Shown: positions 45,905 through 58,245, numbered from the stretch's first letter. The stretch: 64,000 bases of DNA from Saksenaea vasiformis B4078 (GCA_000697055.1 JNDT01002298.1:1-64000); one strand, 5' to 3'. The notes: generated by a model from the sequence alone, not told the origin. Numbers and translations: made by a program.

Positions 45905-48900
45905 TGATCTGAAGTTGGGAAACGTGGGATTGTGGAGACAAAAAAAAAATGCGAAGATGAGCAAGTAATATAAAAGAAAAAAAATTTTAATTCGGCGCAG
46001 TCACCGAGATTAAAGTTGGGAAAACTTACTAATATATCAAATTTTTGAGTCAATCGGGTGGAGAACGTTCAGTGGGCATGTGCTACTCACGAATCCGAGT
46101 CGCCGCGCAATTTGGATCAACTATGGATTTACTGACGCGTCAGCTTCCTTTTTAGATCTCGTCATGCACGATCTGATAACAAAGACTGCGCAACTTCATG
46201 GGCTTTTCGTGTGACATGATCTCTTACGCAAAATACTTTCCCTTCATTTGGGTCCAAAACAACGTTTATGACTCCAGGAAGCTTCCGATGATCGGGAAAC
46301 ATGTGCTTTTCCAAAATAGGGACAAACTCGCCGCAGAAGACACACACACACACACGCTACTACTGCGGCCGTTGATCTAATACATTTTGTTCTCTGCAAA
46401 TCAGAAGACTATTGATGACGACGATCTCTGTCAGTGTTGATGACAGTTGAAAAGAATTTATGAATTTTTAACCGTTATAACATGTATTATTCTGAAACAA
46501 AGCGATCGATCAATTTCCTGTTTTTCTGTTTTGCAAGTAAAGCTGATAAGTATACTAATAAGGAAAAGGCCCTGTTCCAAAGAGTTTAGTCTAATGCTTA
46601 ATGAACGACAATAACTCGTAGCTTTTCGACCATGGCAACAACTTCCCCCAATTCAGAGAGATCGGCGGTCTCCTAATTAGACTAGTGGCGGGCGATGTCT
46701 CTCCTTTTTACATCTCCGCCTTCCCCAAAGAAAAAAAAAGTGAATCAAGGATGTTTTAAATGGACTTCAAAAAATAGTAACCGCATTGATGTGTTAAGAA
46801 ACAGTTTCTTTGTTTTACTGACATAAGGAGGAGATACATTAACCAATCAGACAATTGTATATCCTCTTTCGCGTTCAATAACAAAACAGAATAGGTTTTG
46901 GATCATCGTATCACAAAGCAAACTGAAACTTCACTGATCTCCCAAAATAACTTGCAGTTTGTGGGTAGGATTTTAGTAGTTGAAAAAATAAATTTATCGG
47001 AATAGATCAAGTTTAGAAAGTTGTGGGATCTGTTTTTCTTTTCATTCTTTAAATTTTGCTGAGTGTCCCATCACATGTGTACAAGTAAATGGTAAGGAAT
47101 GTCTAAACGTTCTCATTAGTGCGCGACAAAGCAAGCGTGATTACCATTTTAAGAAAAAATTCACCGACAGGGCAAAAGGGTGTAAATTTGAGAGATGCTT
47201 GTGTTTTGGAGTTGAGCCCGGTCGGAACGTTCTGGGCCTGAACTGGGCATTAGTAATCAAACGGTAAGCCCTTTGGGAGGCGCTCTACTTTCTTAAGAAA
47301 TTTATGTCGCGCGTGACCCAGGAAAAAAGAAACAATGGTTTCATCTGCTCCCATTACATGAAAAGGGAAGCTATTCCGCGGTCCTGCCATGATTTAAAGT
47401 TTCAAATTATCAGCATTTGATTAATCAGCTACCTCTTATCAGAACAACCTGCCAATTCTGCATGATGGATGAAGTATGTGACTTCCCAGCAAATATCCAA
47501 ATACAACCCACCTATACAGCTCAGACCCTTTTCTGCTTGTCTAGGACCCTTCCAGAGGCTGCTTTACAAAATTTGTGCGGATTTCCCTTTATAGCTTCTC
47601 CACCTCTAAAAATCAGCAGATCTGTACGACAATCGTACTGCGTGGATATTTCTTAAGCGCCCTCTTCCATGACATCATGCAATCGTTATAACAGGGAGCA
47701 TATTGCCTGTTGAATCCTAACCTTGTTTCTCCGGCAAAGCAGAATAATGAATATGCAAAGTCATATCATAATATGGGCCCCTCCGTTTCGTCCTTTTGAG
47801 ATAGATAGTTCAAAGTTTCTCGACAGCTTCTCGCCCTGACGCACACCATCCAACCGTCGCCTGCAACAGCACTTAGACGCACCACCTTCTTCACGTATCT
47901 TTTCATTGTGCACTCAGGGAGTCTTGCAAGCTTGGAAGACGAACTGCTCTTCTTTAAGAGAATGAAGCTGGATGTAATTAGAACAGGCAAGTAATGGTTT
48001 GCAAACCCTTTTTGAAAAACTCATCATTCCATAAAGAAAGAAGTGCGCTACGGAATAAAGGTGCAAACACATGAGTCATCGTCCATTTCATTTTCTCTCC
48101 GTGGCAGTCTCTTTAATTGACGTTCGGTTAGAGTCAACGCCACATGGTAGCACGCGATGGAAACGGACTCTCCTTTAAATAGTTCTTTTCAGTTTCACAG
48201 TCGTTCATGCAGTCGATCCAACGGTAAATAACACACAGATCAATGTATGCTCTTTCGCAACCGGAGCTGACATCGTATGTTGATGTTCATAACGGAGAGT
48301 TGCATAGATGGAAGGTTCCATGTCCTTCTATCGCATCCATATATTTAATAAAAGAATTCATATCTTTAAAAAGCAATGCAAACTCATATGAGAAGACTCC
48401 TTAGTAACGTTGAAACATCATTCGTTTCATATTATTTTGCATGGATAATGACGTCCAATTCCATGATGATCATCCTTACATCAGCATGACTTCAAAAGAA
48501 GATCATTTGTCAGTATGTTATGTGGGGCATCTCGATCGTTGAAATTCCGTTTCCGTAAGTGTTATGGTAGCGATAATTAAGCGCCAATCGTGATATTTAA
48601 CAGCTACTGACGTCCTATATACATGGTCATCCTCGTCGACAAACACATTATCCTAGCTGTTTTGAGTATTCTAGGTTAACTGCTGCTTGCCCGCGTAGAT
48701 TTGTAGCAAATAGGGACGTTAGAAACCTTTGCTGAACTTTTAGAAGACATTATTCACATGATGTGAATGAAACGGAAATGGAGGATGCAGCAAATTACTG
48801 GACTCATCCGTTGCATTGGCACTTTTTCATCTATTTTTGACGTACTTAACTAGAGTGAACTTGTGCGCATCTGATTAAAGACTGTGCGATCATGACATAT

Positions 48901-49521
48901 ATTTTGCATCTATGAGGAGTCGCATTCACGTAAGTAGGAGTTACAGTTCTCTCGCAAATGATATATTAGCAGCCCATTTTATTTCTCTCAGCGCGAGCTC
49001 GATTCTTTCATGGATGCAGAGTTTATTTAGAACAGTGTGAACATTCAATAAACGGCGATTCTGTGAAATGTATAACACCTGTTCGGTCCAATAATTGATC
49101 TTGAAGGTATATTCTCCTGTCGTGTGAATTTCCTTCACAAACGCAACAGTTGTTAAGGGAAGATCCAGTGAATTATTTCTTTTACACCTGTTATGGAGAG
49201 TCATAATAATGAGATTGGAAGTGTATCCAACTATCCTTGAAGAAAACTCCATAGAGCGATGGAAGGATACAGTTGTGTAGATTTACCGACAATGCTGTAA
49301 GCAATTTCTGAGTTCCAGCTTGAGCCCTACCGCGATACTTTTAGAGTTTGTTGAGAATTTGACATACGTCCCAATTAGCAGGGAAAGATAGAGGGAAAAA
49401 AGCTAGTGCAAGGGACATCACGTGTATTTAGGATGTCAAAAGGAACAGTGCCTTTGGGTGTCCGAAGTAATCCCGACGATAGTTGGTGTTGTTCCTTTTT
49501 ACGTGCAAGTTGCTGGGCCAA
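45905..49521. other. Long gene-poor stretch
   Basis: No gene I can support across 3.6 kb. A minus frame at 46162-46353 begins beside a CA repeat and contains CVFCGEF...EKHMFPDH, a weak C2H2-like pattern with no ATG. The palindrome TGACGCGTCA near 46134-46143 includes an ACGCGT (MCB-type) core. Other short frames (for example 48941-49252) lack domains. Confidence 0.5.
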
Positions 49522-51709
49522 ATGAACATTTACCAGAATCGCTTGGCCACATTTCATAACGGGCAAAAGAAATGGCCTCATTCCAGTAGACGATCGTATC
49601 CTGCGGAATCGGTACATGGTGAACTGCAAACATGTCAAACTCTGATCGCGAAACTTTTTCGTAGTTCGCCAAAGCAGGATTCTTTTTTGTTCGTAAGCCA
49701 CGCGTAGCAGATAGTGTTCGCTGCTTCCTTTGTGATGTCGAATTGAGTGGTTGGACTTCCGGACAGAGTCCAATGGATCGGCACGAAAAGGAATCGCCAC
49801 AATGTCCTTGGGTTGTCCTTCGCTATCCCGACGCGAATGAAGAATATGTTATCGATGAAAAGAATGAGAATACTCATCCAAGAAGTCAGGCGATGAGAGA
49901 TGCTCGTCTAAAGACTTTTACGCGAAATCATGCATGGCCTCCACGCCGATCGTTGCCAGCTGCGTCCAAGGCAAAGTGACAGTTCAGAGTTCCACTTATT
50001 CCGCTGACATATTTTATGTAGTTGGCCAATGCTGGTTTTTATTACTCACCCACACTTGATATGGACGATAAGGTGACATGTATATATTGCCATGGTACAC
50101 TGTCTGGTATTGATAACAATACAAAACCTCTGTAAGTTGCATACGTGGGCGTTGGGAGAAAAGTAGAAGTTTTGACCGTGGTAGGATGATTAGAGAACGT
50201 CATAGAGAAATGAAGCCTGGTTGCCCGTTCTTTAAAAGACGCAGAGCAGAGAGAAGGACTGTATCAAAGGAAGCAACGGCAACAAACGACACGGATGATG
50301 GCGAAGATTGGGCTACGGCCCCTAGTGACTCTGGGTCTGTTGTAAGTCCCATCCATTTTAATGGGAGAAAAATCCTTATTGCAAGCTGATAGAGAACCGC
50401 GGGAACAGAAGGACCTGTAACTCGTCAATCGACGCGATCACAGTCCAAAAGGGTAACAACGGGGAAAAGAAAGCTCAGAGAGGAGGATGAAGAAGAAGAC
50501 GACGACGACGGAAGTCAGCAAGGCAAAAAAAGCGCGGAGAATCAAGGATCTTTGGGCAAATCACCATTGGATGATAGCATCTGGGATATTGAGAAAGCTT
50601 TTGAGAAGCAATTACGAGAATCGGGCGCAAGCGACAAAAGAAATGTTTTTACATATTCAAAACGACAACGAAAGAAAACGACATCGTCCATATTACCTGA
50701 TGAACTGACAAGGATGAATGATAATGACAATCAGTTAGCGCAGCCAGTGCCTCCACAAGGTCCTTCGTATATCCGCAAAATTGTAACCCACAATCAAGCC
50801 CACATAACCCCTTTGAGCAAGGAGGAGGATCGCTTAAAACAGGTAAAAGTCCCTCGGAATACCAAAAAAGATTTAAGGAGTTCTCGGAAAACTCATCTAA
50901 TATAGGCCCAAGCGAAAACATTGAAGATAAAGGGGAAGGGGAAGGATGTCACTCCGATGCCGCCGACAAAGAAAGTGATCAGTCTCTCCAAGTCAAACAA
51001 AACTAAACAGAATGCATCCATTCAACGAGACACAGGAAAAGCAGAGGGAAGTGGATCGCGAATGGACGTAGATACCACACATGATGCCACGATCCATTCT
51101 CAGATGAATACAAAAAAAGCGAATATGGAAGAACAAGTAGCGGAGCAGGCTCCAGTAAATCCTTCTAAGGACAGCAAGGGATCAAGCCCGTCAACACAGG
51201 ATGATCTTGGATTCCCATACTTGGATGACGATCTTGACGATGATCTGGCATCATTGAACCTATCGCCTATCCGCCCTGAGGGGGAAATGATCTCGCGGTG
51301 GCCTGGGTTTCCTTCCGGTGGATTGTTGCACAGTACGCCTATTACGCGAAATGAACGTCAAAAAAAAAGTGGGGGGATATTTAGTGAAACAGGTGGAGTA
51401 CGGCTATTAAGACGACGTTCTCCACCAAAATCACCTACACAGAGTTATCAGGAGAAAAGGCAGCAGCATGAAGCTCCGGAATCTCCAGGTAATTTAATGG
51501 CACCTGTGTTTAGAAAGGACAAGGGGAAGCAAGTCCATTTGAGCGCGGATCAACTTCATATGACTGTTGAAGAATATCTACGATGGTTAGTTGACAGGGA
51601 AATTGATGCAGTGAAAAGGCGGGGAGAGGAGCAGATACGTGAAATTGAAGACACTGTCAAACGTATACGACAAGATCTGTTATCATCCGCACGAGAAAAT
51701 CGCCATTGA
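49522..51709 (+). CDS. BIR1: Bir1/survivin-like protein with two BIR domains
   Basis: Six exons (49522-49611, 49665-49970, 50022-50131, 50185-50341, 50393-50842, 50906-51709) give 638 aa. Bir1/survivin is the chromosomal passenger subunit that targets Aurora kinase to centromeres. BIR1 (residues about 5-65) shows RLATFHNGQKKWP, AKAGFFF, CFLC...GWTSG, His and CPW. BIR2 (about 82-155) shows RLKTFTRNHAWPP, LANAGFYYSPT, CIYC...GCPFF; Ile replaces the usual Trp after the CxxC. Intron 49971-50021 is GC-AG (AAG|GCAAAG). The middle is acidic and basic, disordered; the C-terminus has a coiled coil (EEYLRWLVDREIDAVKRRGE). Start: ATG 49522 sits directly before the first BIR. Confidence 0.93.
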
Positions 51710-52017
51710 ACAGAGCGTTTTTTTTTTCCCTCCTTGTATGCAGAATGTTTCCATTGTAAATAAATAAGTAAATAAAAAAAAACATTACTCCTGTCTGACA
51801 TTATAGTTTGAAATGAAAGGTGATCCAATCGTTACAAGCTGGCTTAGGAGATGCACTTCGTTTATGCATGCAATGTTTTTTTTTCTTGTTATAGACAGAC
51901 ATCAACATGTCCAACTATCAATGAAGTTTTATGATCAGTTGTCTCATAACGTCACTTATTCAAAGGGGACCGGATCATGAGAAAAGGTAATAGATCCGAG
52001 AATGGAAGAAAGACATG

Positions 52018-52042
52018 AGAAAGAAGAAAGAAAGAAATAAAG

Positions 52043-52106
<64 letters not shown>

Positions 52107-52127
52107 GGAGAGGGAGAGAGGGAGATA
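52018..52127. repeat. AAAG then AG microsatellite
   Basis: About 50 bp of AAAG units passes into an AG run, then into GGGAGA variants. It is a purine-only strand for over 100 bp. Confidence 0.9.
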
Positions 52128-52649
52128 TATTATATGTTTGTGTTATGTTTCCCGCGCTAAGGAGGAAGGGGATATTTTGTCCAAGTTTTTACAAGACTGC
52201 ACACAGTCCGAATATGCTATTGTAGTACAACCATTTGTCTTGCGTAGCATCAAATGACGGACCACTAGGTAAGTTTAGTTGAAATCAAAGTCAGCTAGGA
52301 GAGGAAGGAAGGAAACAGCTGGTTGCATGTAAAGAAAAGTTGGATCGGCATGGGAATGACCCACAGATAGATTGCTAAGTGTGTGTATGGGATTTATGCC
52401 GGCGTTTTCTTTCTCTCCTTAAATCAACCATGTGGTTTCTTCTTTTCATCAACTCCTTGGAAAGAAGCAAAAAAAAAAAAAAAGAGCCGATTTACATTTG
52501 TGCAACGAGGGGGCAAATTAAAGCAGAAAAATAGATGGCATGTTGTTTCAAAAAACCAGCAAACAAAACTGCAAACTAAAGTAATTTACTTAACTTTTTG
52601 AAATGAAGGGATAGAGAAGGAAAGAAGAAATGATATAATAGAAAGAAAA

Positions 52650-52684
52650 GGTGTGTGTGTGTGTGTGTGAAAGAGAGAGACAGA
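52650..52684. repeat. TG repeat followed by AG repeat
   Basis: About ten TG dinucleotides are followed by GAAAGAGAGAGACAGAG. Confidence 0.85.
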
Positions 52685-52934
52685 GATGTACTGTATGTGG
52701 CAATCCTACCAAGTTGGAGTTTTTCCCCTGTCTGTCTGTATAAAAAGGATAAACTTTTCTTTTTCCTTGCCTTCTTTTCCTTTTTACTCCATTTTTTTCC
52801 TTCTTTTTTTCTTTTTTCTTTTTTGACATACATACCAACCAATATAAATAGGTTAGCACACATAATCAAAACAACGTTGTTTCTTTTTTCTTACTTGGTT
52901 GCTAATGGCTTTCACATTTTAAGCCATTCTGTTC

Positions 52935-54947
52935 ATGTCTATTTCCCAAAAGCCTACTACTACCACTACTAAACGGTTGTCCTCATTCGAATCACCTAAA
53001 ACAAAAACTATTGACGCGTCTAGACGACCTACCTCGCTTGAACCAACGACTACTACTACAACTGTAATTCGACTTTCTAAACGAGATCTAAACAAGTCTC
53101 CTGATATGACGAGAAGATTTTCCTCTTTCGAACCTACCGCGTCCCGAACCCCTAAACGAGACACAACCAAGTCTCCTGATACTCTGGCAGTGAAGCAAAA
53201 ATTAGCTCTATCTCGGACGAGGAGTCGGTCATTGGGGGCAAACCAACAACCACCGGCGGCGGCCGTGGAAACGCCTACCAAAAAAAAATCTTCTTCACCA
53301 CCCCGCTCCGCTATGGCAATGACTGCAGCCGCTAAAGCAAAACAAGTCAAACCAGCTACACCAAGTAGTCGTACGCTTAAGGGTTCAAAATCCATTGCTG
53401 TTACAAATACATTAAAATCCTCAACAACAAACCCCGCCTCATCCGTCACCACCACCACCTCTCCCATTCGCGCACATCTACCATCCTCCACCGCTAATGA
53501 AGTAGAACCAAATCGCACCAAATCCATTCTCCGTACAAAGTCTTCTTCTTCTGCCAGAAAGGATGAAGAATACCTAGATCCTGTGCCTGAACCTCGCTCA
53601 GCACCCATGACACATCTCTTCGACAGTGACAGTGAAAGTGATGATGATGATATGAAAGAAGAAAAAAAAAGAAGAAATGCCACTATCAAGCGACGCATGA
53701 GCCTACCACCTCCTTCAACAACATCCAGTACAGATGCTAGTCATATGCCCTATTGGGATGCTTTGAGAGAGCTCAGTAGCCGTATCCACAAACTGGAAAC
53801 AGAAGAGAAGAAAGAACGACAATCGTTTGCACGGAGTCCACGTCTCTCTTATCACCAACAACGACTCAAGGAAGTGTTTAACACCTTTGAAAAGAATCAA
53901 CCTTCCTCTTCTCATACGTTGGTGCAAGCCATGTCTACTATTGTAACTGAAACAGTGGCGATGAATCAGAAGATATGGGCTGCCATTCCTCAAGATATCC
54001 AGGCGGACGCTCCCACCTTGATCTTCCTTCAAGAAAGTAGTGACAAGCAATTGAAAAAATTAACTGAAGCATTACAATGGATGAGCGAAAAGCAGGAGCA
54101 AGCTCTGCCCGCTCCCACGGACCACATGACGTTACTGGATGCAGGCGTAATGATGAACAACGAGAAACAACAAGAACTACCAGTGAACCACATGACCGCA
54201 CCGCTCCGCTCGGTCAACGAAAAACGAGAATCATCGAAGCATCAAGGAGGAGGAACAACAATGGGTGTCCCACTAAATCAAATGTCGTTGACGCGAGCAT
54301 TCCAAATGGCAGATGAAAATCAACAACAACAACAACTTTCTTCGACAGCTCCTCCTCCTCCTATGACCCGCTTGCGTAGTCAGTCTCTATCTGACCCAGA
54401 TGACCACATGTCACGGTTGAATTCTTATTCAAGCTATGATACATCTTTGCCAGAGTCTCTACCCAGTGATAAATTACGAACACAGTACACATCATCGATC
54501 GACGCAGATGCAAAATCAGATAGTCGGCACGTTAGACCTTTCAAAGTAGCTGGAATTTTAGACCAACATCATGCACCAACAAGTGGCGGACGATCGCGCG
54601 CCTCCTATGCATCGTACTATGATGGTATGTTTTATGGTGATGACACTGAGTATGTTCCTGCTGCTTCACCTCGCCTGTACGAGCAAAGAACCAGTGCTGT
54701 TGCAAATCATCATCATACTTCCCGAACCACTTATCATCATCAACAGCAGAATGATCATCATCTTCTGTCTCCCCGTCTACGTTCACATTACGTAACAACA
54801 GACAAAGCGAATCGATCATCACACTATTACGACCAGTACTCCACCTCTTCTACCAATGTACCTTCATCTCCTCGCGTCCAACGAATGCTGTCACGATATT
54901 CTACTACCTTGTACAAATCAAATTTACCCCCTGCACAATACCGATAG
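52935..54947 (+). CDS. Disordered Ser/Thr-rich protein, 670 aa, unknown function
   Basis: A single exon from ATG 52935 to a stop at 54947. It is dominated by Ser, Thr, Pro, Gln and His, with basic patches (IKRRMSLPPP resembles a kinase or 14-3-3 site) and an acidic run (DSDSESDDDD). An N-terminal repeat pairs SSFE or TSLEP with PKRDTTKSPD-like segments, seen about three times. One helical segment (YWDALRELSSRIHKLETEEKKERQ) looks like a coiled coil at about residues 274-300. Later, a short motif of the form [DN]-[HQ]-M-[ST] recurs. A scaffold, cytoskeletal or cell-cycle substrate is possible; no homologue is recognised. Confidence 0.8.
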   Translation: MSISQKPTTTTTKRLSSFESPKTKTIDASRRPTSLEPTTTTTTVIRLSKRDLNKSPDMTRRFSSFEPTASRTPKRDTTKSPDTLAVKQKLALSRTRSRSLGANQQPPAAAVETPTKKKSSSPPRSAMAMTAAAKAKQVKPATPSSRTLKGSKSIAVTNTLKSSTTNPASSVTTTTSPIRAHLPSSTANEVEPNRTKSILRTKSSSSARKDEEYLDPVPEPRSAPMTHLFDSDSESDDDDMKEEKKRRNATIKRRMSLPPPSTTSSTDASHMPYWDALRELSSRIHKLETEEKKERQSFARSPRLSYHQQRLKEVFNTFEKNQPSSSHTLVQAMSTIVTETVAMNQKIWAAIPQDIQADAPTLIFLQESSDKQLKKLTEALQWMSEKQEQALPAPTDHMTLLDAGVMMNNEKQQELPVNHMTAPLRSVNEKRESSKHQGGGTTMGVPLNQMSLTRAFQMADENQQQQQLSSTAPPPPMTRLRSQSLSDPDDHMSRLNSYSSYDTSLPESLPSDKLRTQYTSSIDADAKSDSRHVRPFKVAGILDQHHAPTSGGRSRASYASYYDGMFYGDDTEYVPAASPRLYEQRTSAVANHHHTSRTTYHHQQQNDHHLLSPRLRSHYVTTDKANRSSHYYDQYSTSSTNVPSSPRVQRMLSRYSTTLYKSNLPPAQYR

Positions 54948-55037
54948 TGATGTACCAAAGGCAAAAAAAAAAACTACACCTCTCTGATTCCCTTAAACAA
55001 AAAAAGAAGAAGAAGGAAAGGAAGTCCCCTCCTCTCT

Positions 55038-55077
55038 GCTTTGCTTTGCTTTGCTTTGCTTTGCTTTGCTTTGCTTT
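55038..55077. repeat. GCTTT tandem repeat, 8 units
   Basis: Eight perfect 5-nt units, in the presumed 3' UTR of the 670-aa protein gene. Confidence 0.95.
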
Positions 55078-55907
55078 TTCTTTTCTATATACACCTGCAA
55101 TGATTTGTACATTTTCTTTTTTTTTTACACAGCAATCCATCACGATTTATACCATTTACCAACAGCAACAACAAGCAAAGAAAAAGAAAAATAAATGTGT
55201 AGTATACAATTTTCTTTAGCATTTGACTTTTTCATTTGTAACTTTTTTTGTCATAATAAAAAAAAAAAGAAGTCGTATAAAGTTATGTTGGTTTTTGACC
55301 TCCTTTTTCATAATTATATCCGATGAGTTTAAGTCCTTCTCCGCGGAAAGTTTTACTTTTCATCAAGTAAGTACGTCTCTGTTTTTGCTCCTTAAGATGA
55401 ATTATACAAAGAGTTATCGGTGGCTCCATATCTGCCATTTCTCAAAAAAGTAAAGGAAAACATGGTAATGACAGAAGGATGAGAAATTCTCTTTTCAGCC
55501 GGCTCGGTTTTAATCACACTTGTCATCATTTGACATGTTTCCACCCCCTTTTGTCCCTGTCCAAACAATTTTTTTTTTTTTTTGCTCTGGTGAAACTCAT
55601 TCCAACTTTTGAAGTGCTACAAAGCATTATGAATCCATGGTAATGGTTGCAAGGGGGGGACGAAAATGAATGAATGTGAACCATAGAAGGTGATTCATGA
55701 TGTGTGTGGGGGAGGTACCTAGCTATGTTAAGGATCCCATTCCGTGAAAAGAAACTCTCCAATCAGGGGATAGGTTCTTTACCAAATTTGGATATCATCA
55801 CCCATAGCAAATGGGGATCTCCTTGGCTCTTTTTTTTTTTTTTTTTTTACGTCTACCTATGACATGAGCCAAGTCTTTCCTTTGTGCTACGTTCGTCACA
55901 CGGACTC

Positions 55908-55930
55908 TGTTGTTGTTGTTGTTGTTGTTG
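55908..55930. repeat. TGT/TTG trinucleotide repeat
   Basis: Seven or more uninterrupted TTG units. Confidence 0.9.
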
Positions 55931-56821
55931 CTATGTGCATTACAAAACCAACTTTACATGCATTGTAAAAAGAATAACTCAAATGTTGCTACGTTATCTG
56001 CTTCTGTAGGGGTGTCACCTGTTCCCCTCAAGTAAATCCGTATGCAATAAACATCATATTATTATTGCCTGCATTGCAGCACACACCATTGGGAAACAAA
56101 CAAAGCGTTTATCAGTGACAACCCGTGCCCTTGGCTTCTCTAATTGCCTGCAGTACAGTGTAAGCCTCATGTTTCACACTTTGCTTTTCTCTACACAAAA
56201 CGTTGTACGAGGTTTGGCAAACCAATCAATTAAAAAATAATAATTCAGTTATCGGTACCAACAATGCAACCGTTCCACCAGTTCAACTACTTTTCTGTGG
56301 CATGCATATTCCCGTACAACCACATTCATTGGTAGAATGGTGCTCCATTTACATTTTTTTAAGGAATTCCTTACAGTTTGTGCACGTACAATGCTGGAAG
56401 TATAATTTTGCCACGCTCCGTTAAAAAAAATGAGTCAGTAATCTCAATTCGAGCCGATGCTAATATTGAGTTGAACCCAACCTATTCCCAAACTCGAGCC
56501 TCGCTTCTGAGATCAAAGTGGCTAGGAAAAAAAAAACCTAGATAGATAAAAAAACTTGAACCAAAAACTAGAAAGGGTCAGGTGCAAATAAATTAAGTTT
56601 AGTTTGCCATAGATAATCGATAACTCTTAAGAAAAGCTCGGGAAAGCGCCGCAGCGGTAGACCGTGAGAACGGCGACGCAAGGAATGCTCCTGACTCTGT
56701 TATCTCTATCAGGGCCATTGTCGTCTTTGTAGTCGTTTCCGTGTTCCCTGTCCGATTTTCGCGCATTGACCATCATGATTGAGAATTCCTCCAGGCATTC
56801 CGTTTCTGACTGTCACAGTCC

Positions 56822-56841
56822 CTCTCTCTCTCTCTCTCTCT
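56822..56841. repeat. CT dinucleotide repeat
   Basis: Ten CT units in intergenic DNA. Confidence 0.9.
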
Positions 56842-57985
56842 GTAAGCCCCCAACGCTTCAGATATCATGGAACATAGAATCAAGATGTTCCTTGATATAA
56901 GGTGTCTGAAAGGTGTTGTCCATGGACGATGGTAGTATGTTATGAATACGATCATTTTCCAAGTACGAAGGACAAAAAAAAAAGGTCTGTACATAACCTT
57001 TCTACTTCTATTGGGCGTCCTTGCACAGACCAAATGATTTGCAATAATAGGAATTTGAGTCAATGTATGCCATTACTTGATGCCAAATCCAATGTATATA
57101 TTAGGACAGAAGATTAAAAAGGTGTACGTGCTGAAGGAATATAGCTGTTGGAGATAGGGACTTTACCAGACACGACGTTGGCGTTTTGTTTCTTTAGACA
57201 AGTCGAACATTATTTCAGAAACAATGTAATCTCATGGATAGATCGAATGTTCTTTGGTTCCAATCTAGACCTTCGTAGTGCGTCCCATGACGATAGACAT
57301 CCGAGACTCTGTAGCCACGGTTTCTGAGGCTTTAGCGTCTACCATTGTCAGATAATTGGGTTCGGATATGATGTAGTAGGCAGTAGCCACTCAGTCTTCT
57401 TCGGAGTACCTACTCCAAAAACTGCCTGCATTGATTTACAAGATTTTAAAGATGTTCATTGATTAATGACACATCCTCTCGACTTTCAGCTGGGGAAGAC
57501 ACCTTGCTCCGAAAGTAACCTTAAATAGATTCACAAATGGAGATGCTTTCCAGAAGTTTGAGTGAAGCATCGCATTCGACAGCGAATTTTTCTTTCTCAT
57601 GCATGAAGTGAGCTTTTTACCATATGAAAGACTAGCAATATATCTCATAATCTTTTTGGCTATCACGTATGAGCAGCATGTTGACTTGAGTCTGGCTTCT
57701 GATCGTATTGTATGCTTTATGTGCTTTTCCTTTCAAGTTTCGCTCGGCAACACTAATAGGAAGAGGGGTTGGATATTTTTTTTTTTGCGGTCGCCAGTTT
57801 ATCGTTGTTCTTGCAATCTACATTGCGCCGCTTTGAGGGCCTTGATGATTTTTATTAGTAGACGGAGCTCAATTTCCGCGTTTGGCTCATTGATGAGGAT
57901 TTGGTTTACTTGACCGAGCCCTCCGGGAAATCGTATTCAAAATCATCTCAAATTCTGACATCAGCTTGAATTCAGGCTACTGGAG

Positions 57986-58245
57986 CAATTCACGGTCACA
58001 GTGCCCTGTTGACCGCAACACAGCCACGAAGGAAGAATGGCGCGTGAGTGCTATTAAGTAGTCGAATATGTAGAAGAATAAAGGATACCTTTCTTTCGCG
58101 TAACAATAATAAGGAAGAGGCCAGTCAGAGCCTAGGAGAAAGAATCGTCATAAAGAACAATAACAAGCCTAAAAGGGCCAATCAGAGATATCACAGAAAA
58201 AGGCGGACCATCACGCGGGTGACAGGGCACTGTGACCGTGAATTG
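57986..58245. mobile_element. MITE-like element, 260 bp, with perfect 24-bp inverted repeats
   Basis: 57986-58009 (CAATTCACGGTCACAGTGCC plus CTGT) is the exact reverse complement of 58222-58245. The inner 212 bp has no plausible gene. Size and structure fit a non-autonomous DNA transposon (MITE). I see no immediate target-site duplication; GGAG occurs just left of the element and 3 bp inside the right flank. A fold-back RNA source is an alternative. Confidence 0.7.

Larger units (their letters stand above)
51710..52934. other. Intergenic, rich in simple repeats
   Basis: Contains overlapping AATAAA signals at 51757-51775 for BIR1, an AAAG/AG microsatellite, a TG repeat and T/C-rich runs. The open frames here are low-complexity translations of the repeats, not genes. 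Confidence 0.6.
54948..57985. other. Intergenic, homopolymers and simple repeats
   Basis: No gene I can support. T runs of 15-22 nt at about 55568-55584 and 55831-55848, plus the repeats listed separately. The minus frame at 57463-57666 has no ATG-led domain. Confidence 0.5.

Noticed and set aside
46162..46353. Possible C2H2 zinc-finger ORF
   Set aside because: It has no ATG, starts within a CA repeat, and the Cys/His spacing is too loose to support.
52576..52972. ORFs of 89-105 codons in the TG/AG and T/C-rich region
   Set aside because: They are translations of microsatellites and low-complexity runs.
52919..53698. 259-codon minus-strand ORF opposite the 670-aa protein
   Set aside because: It is the reverse of a Ser/Thr/Arg-rich reading frame, giving a Val/Arg/Glu-rich shadow; the plus frame is longer, has an ATG and clear repeat structure.
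56630..56700. Possible tRNA near a GC-rich patch
   Set aside because: No A-box/B-box pair and no cloverleaf could be drawn.
57463..57666. Possible Copia reverse-transcriptase remnant
   Set aside because: The IAKKIMRYIASLSYGKKL segment vaguely recalls retroelement sequence, but no conserved RT or integrase motif is present nearby.
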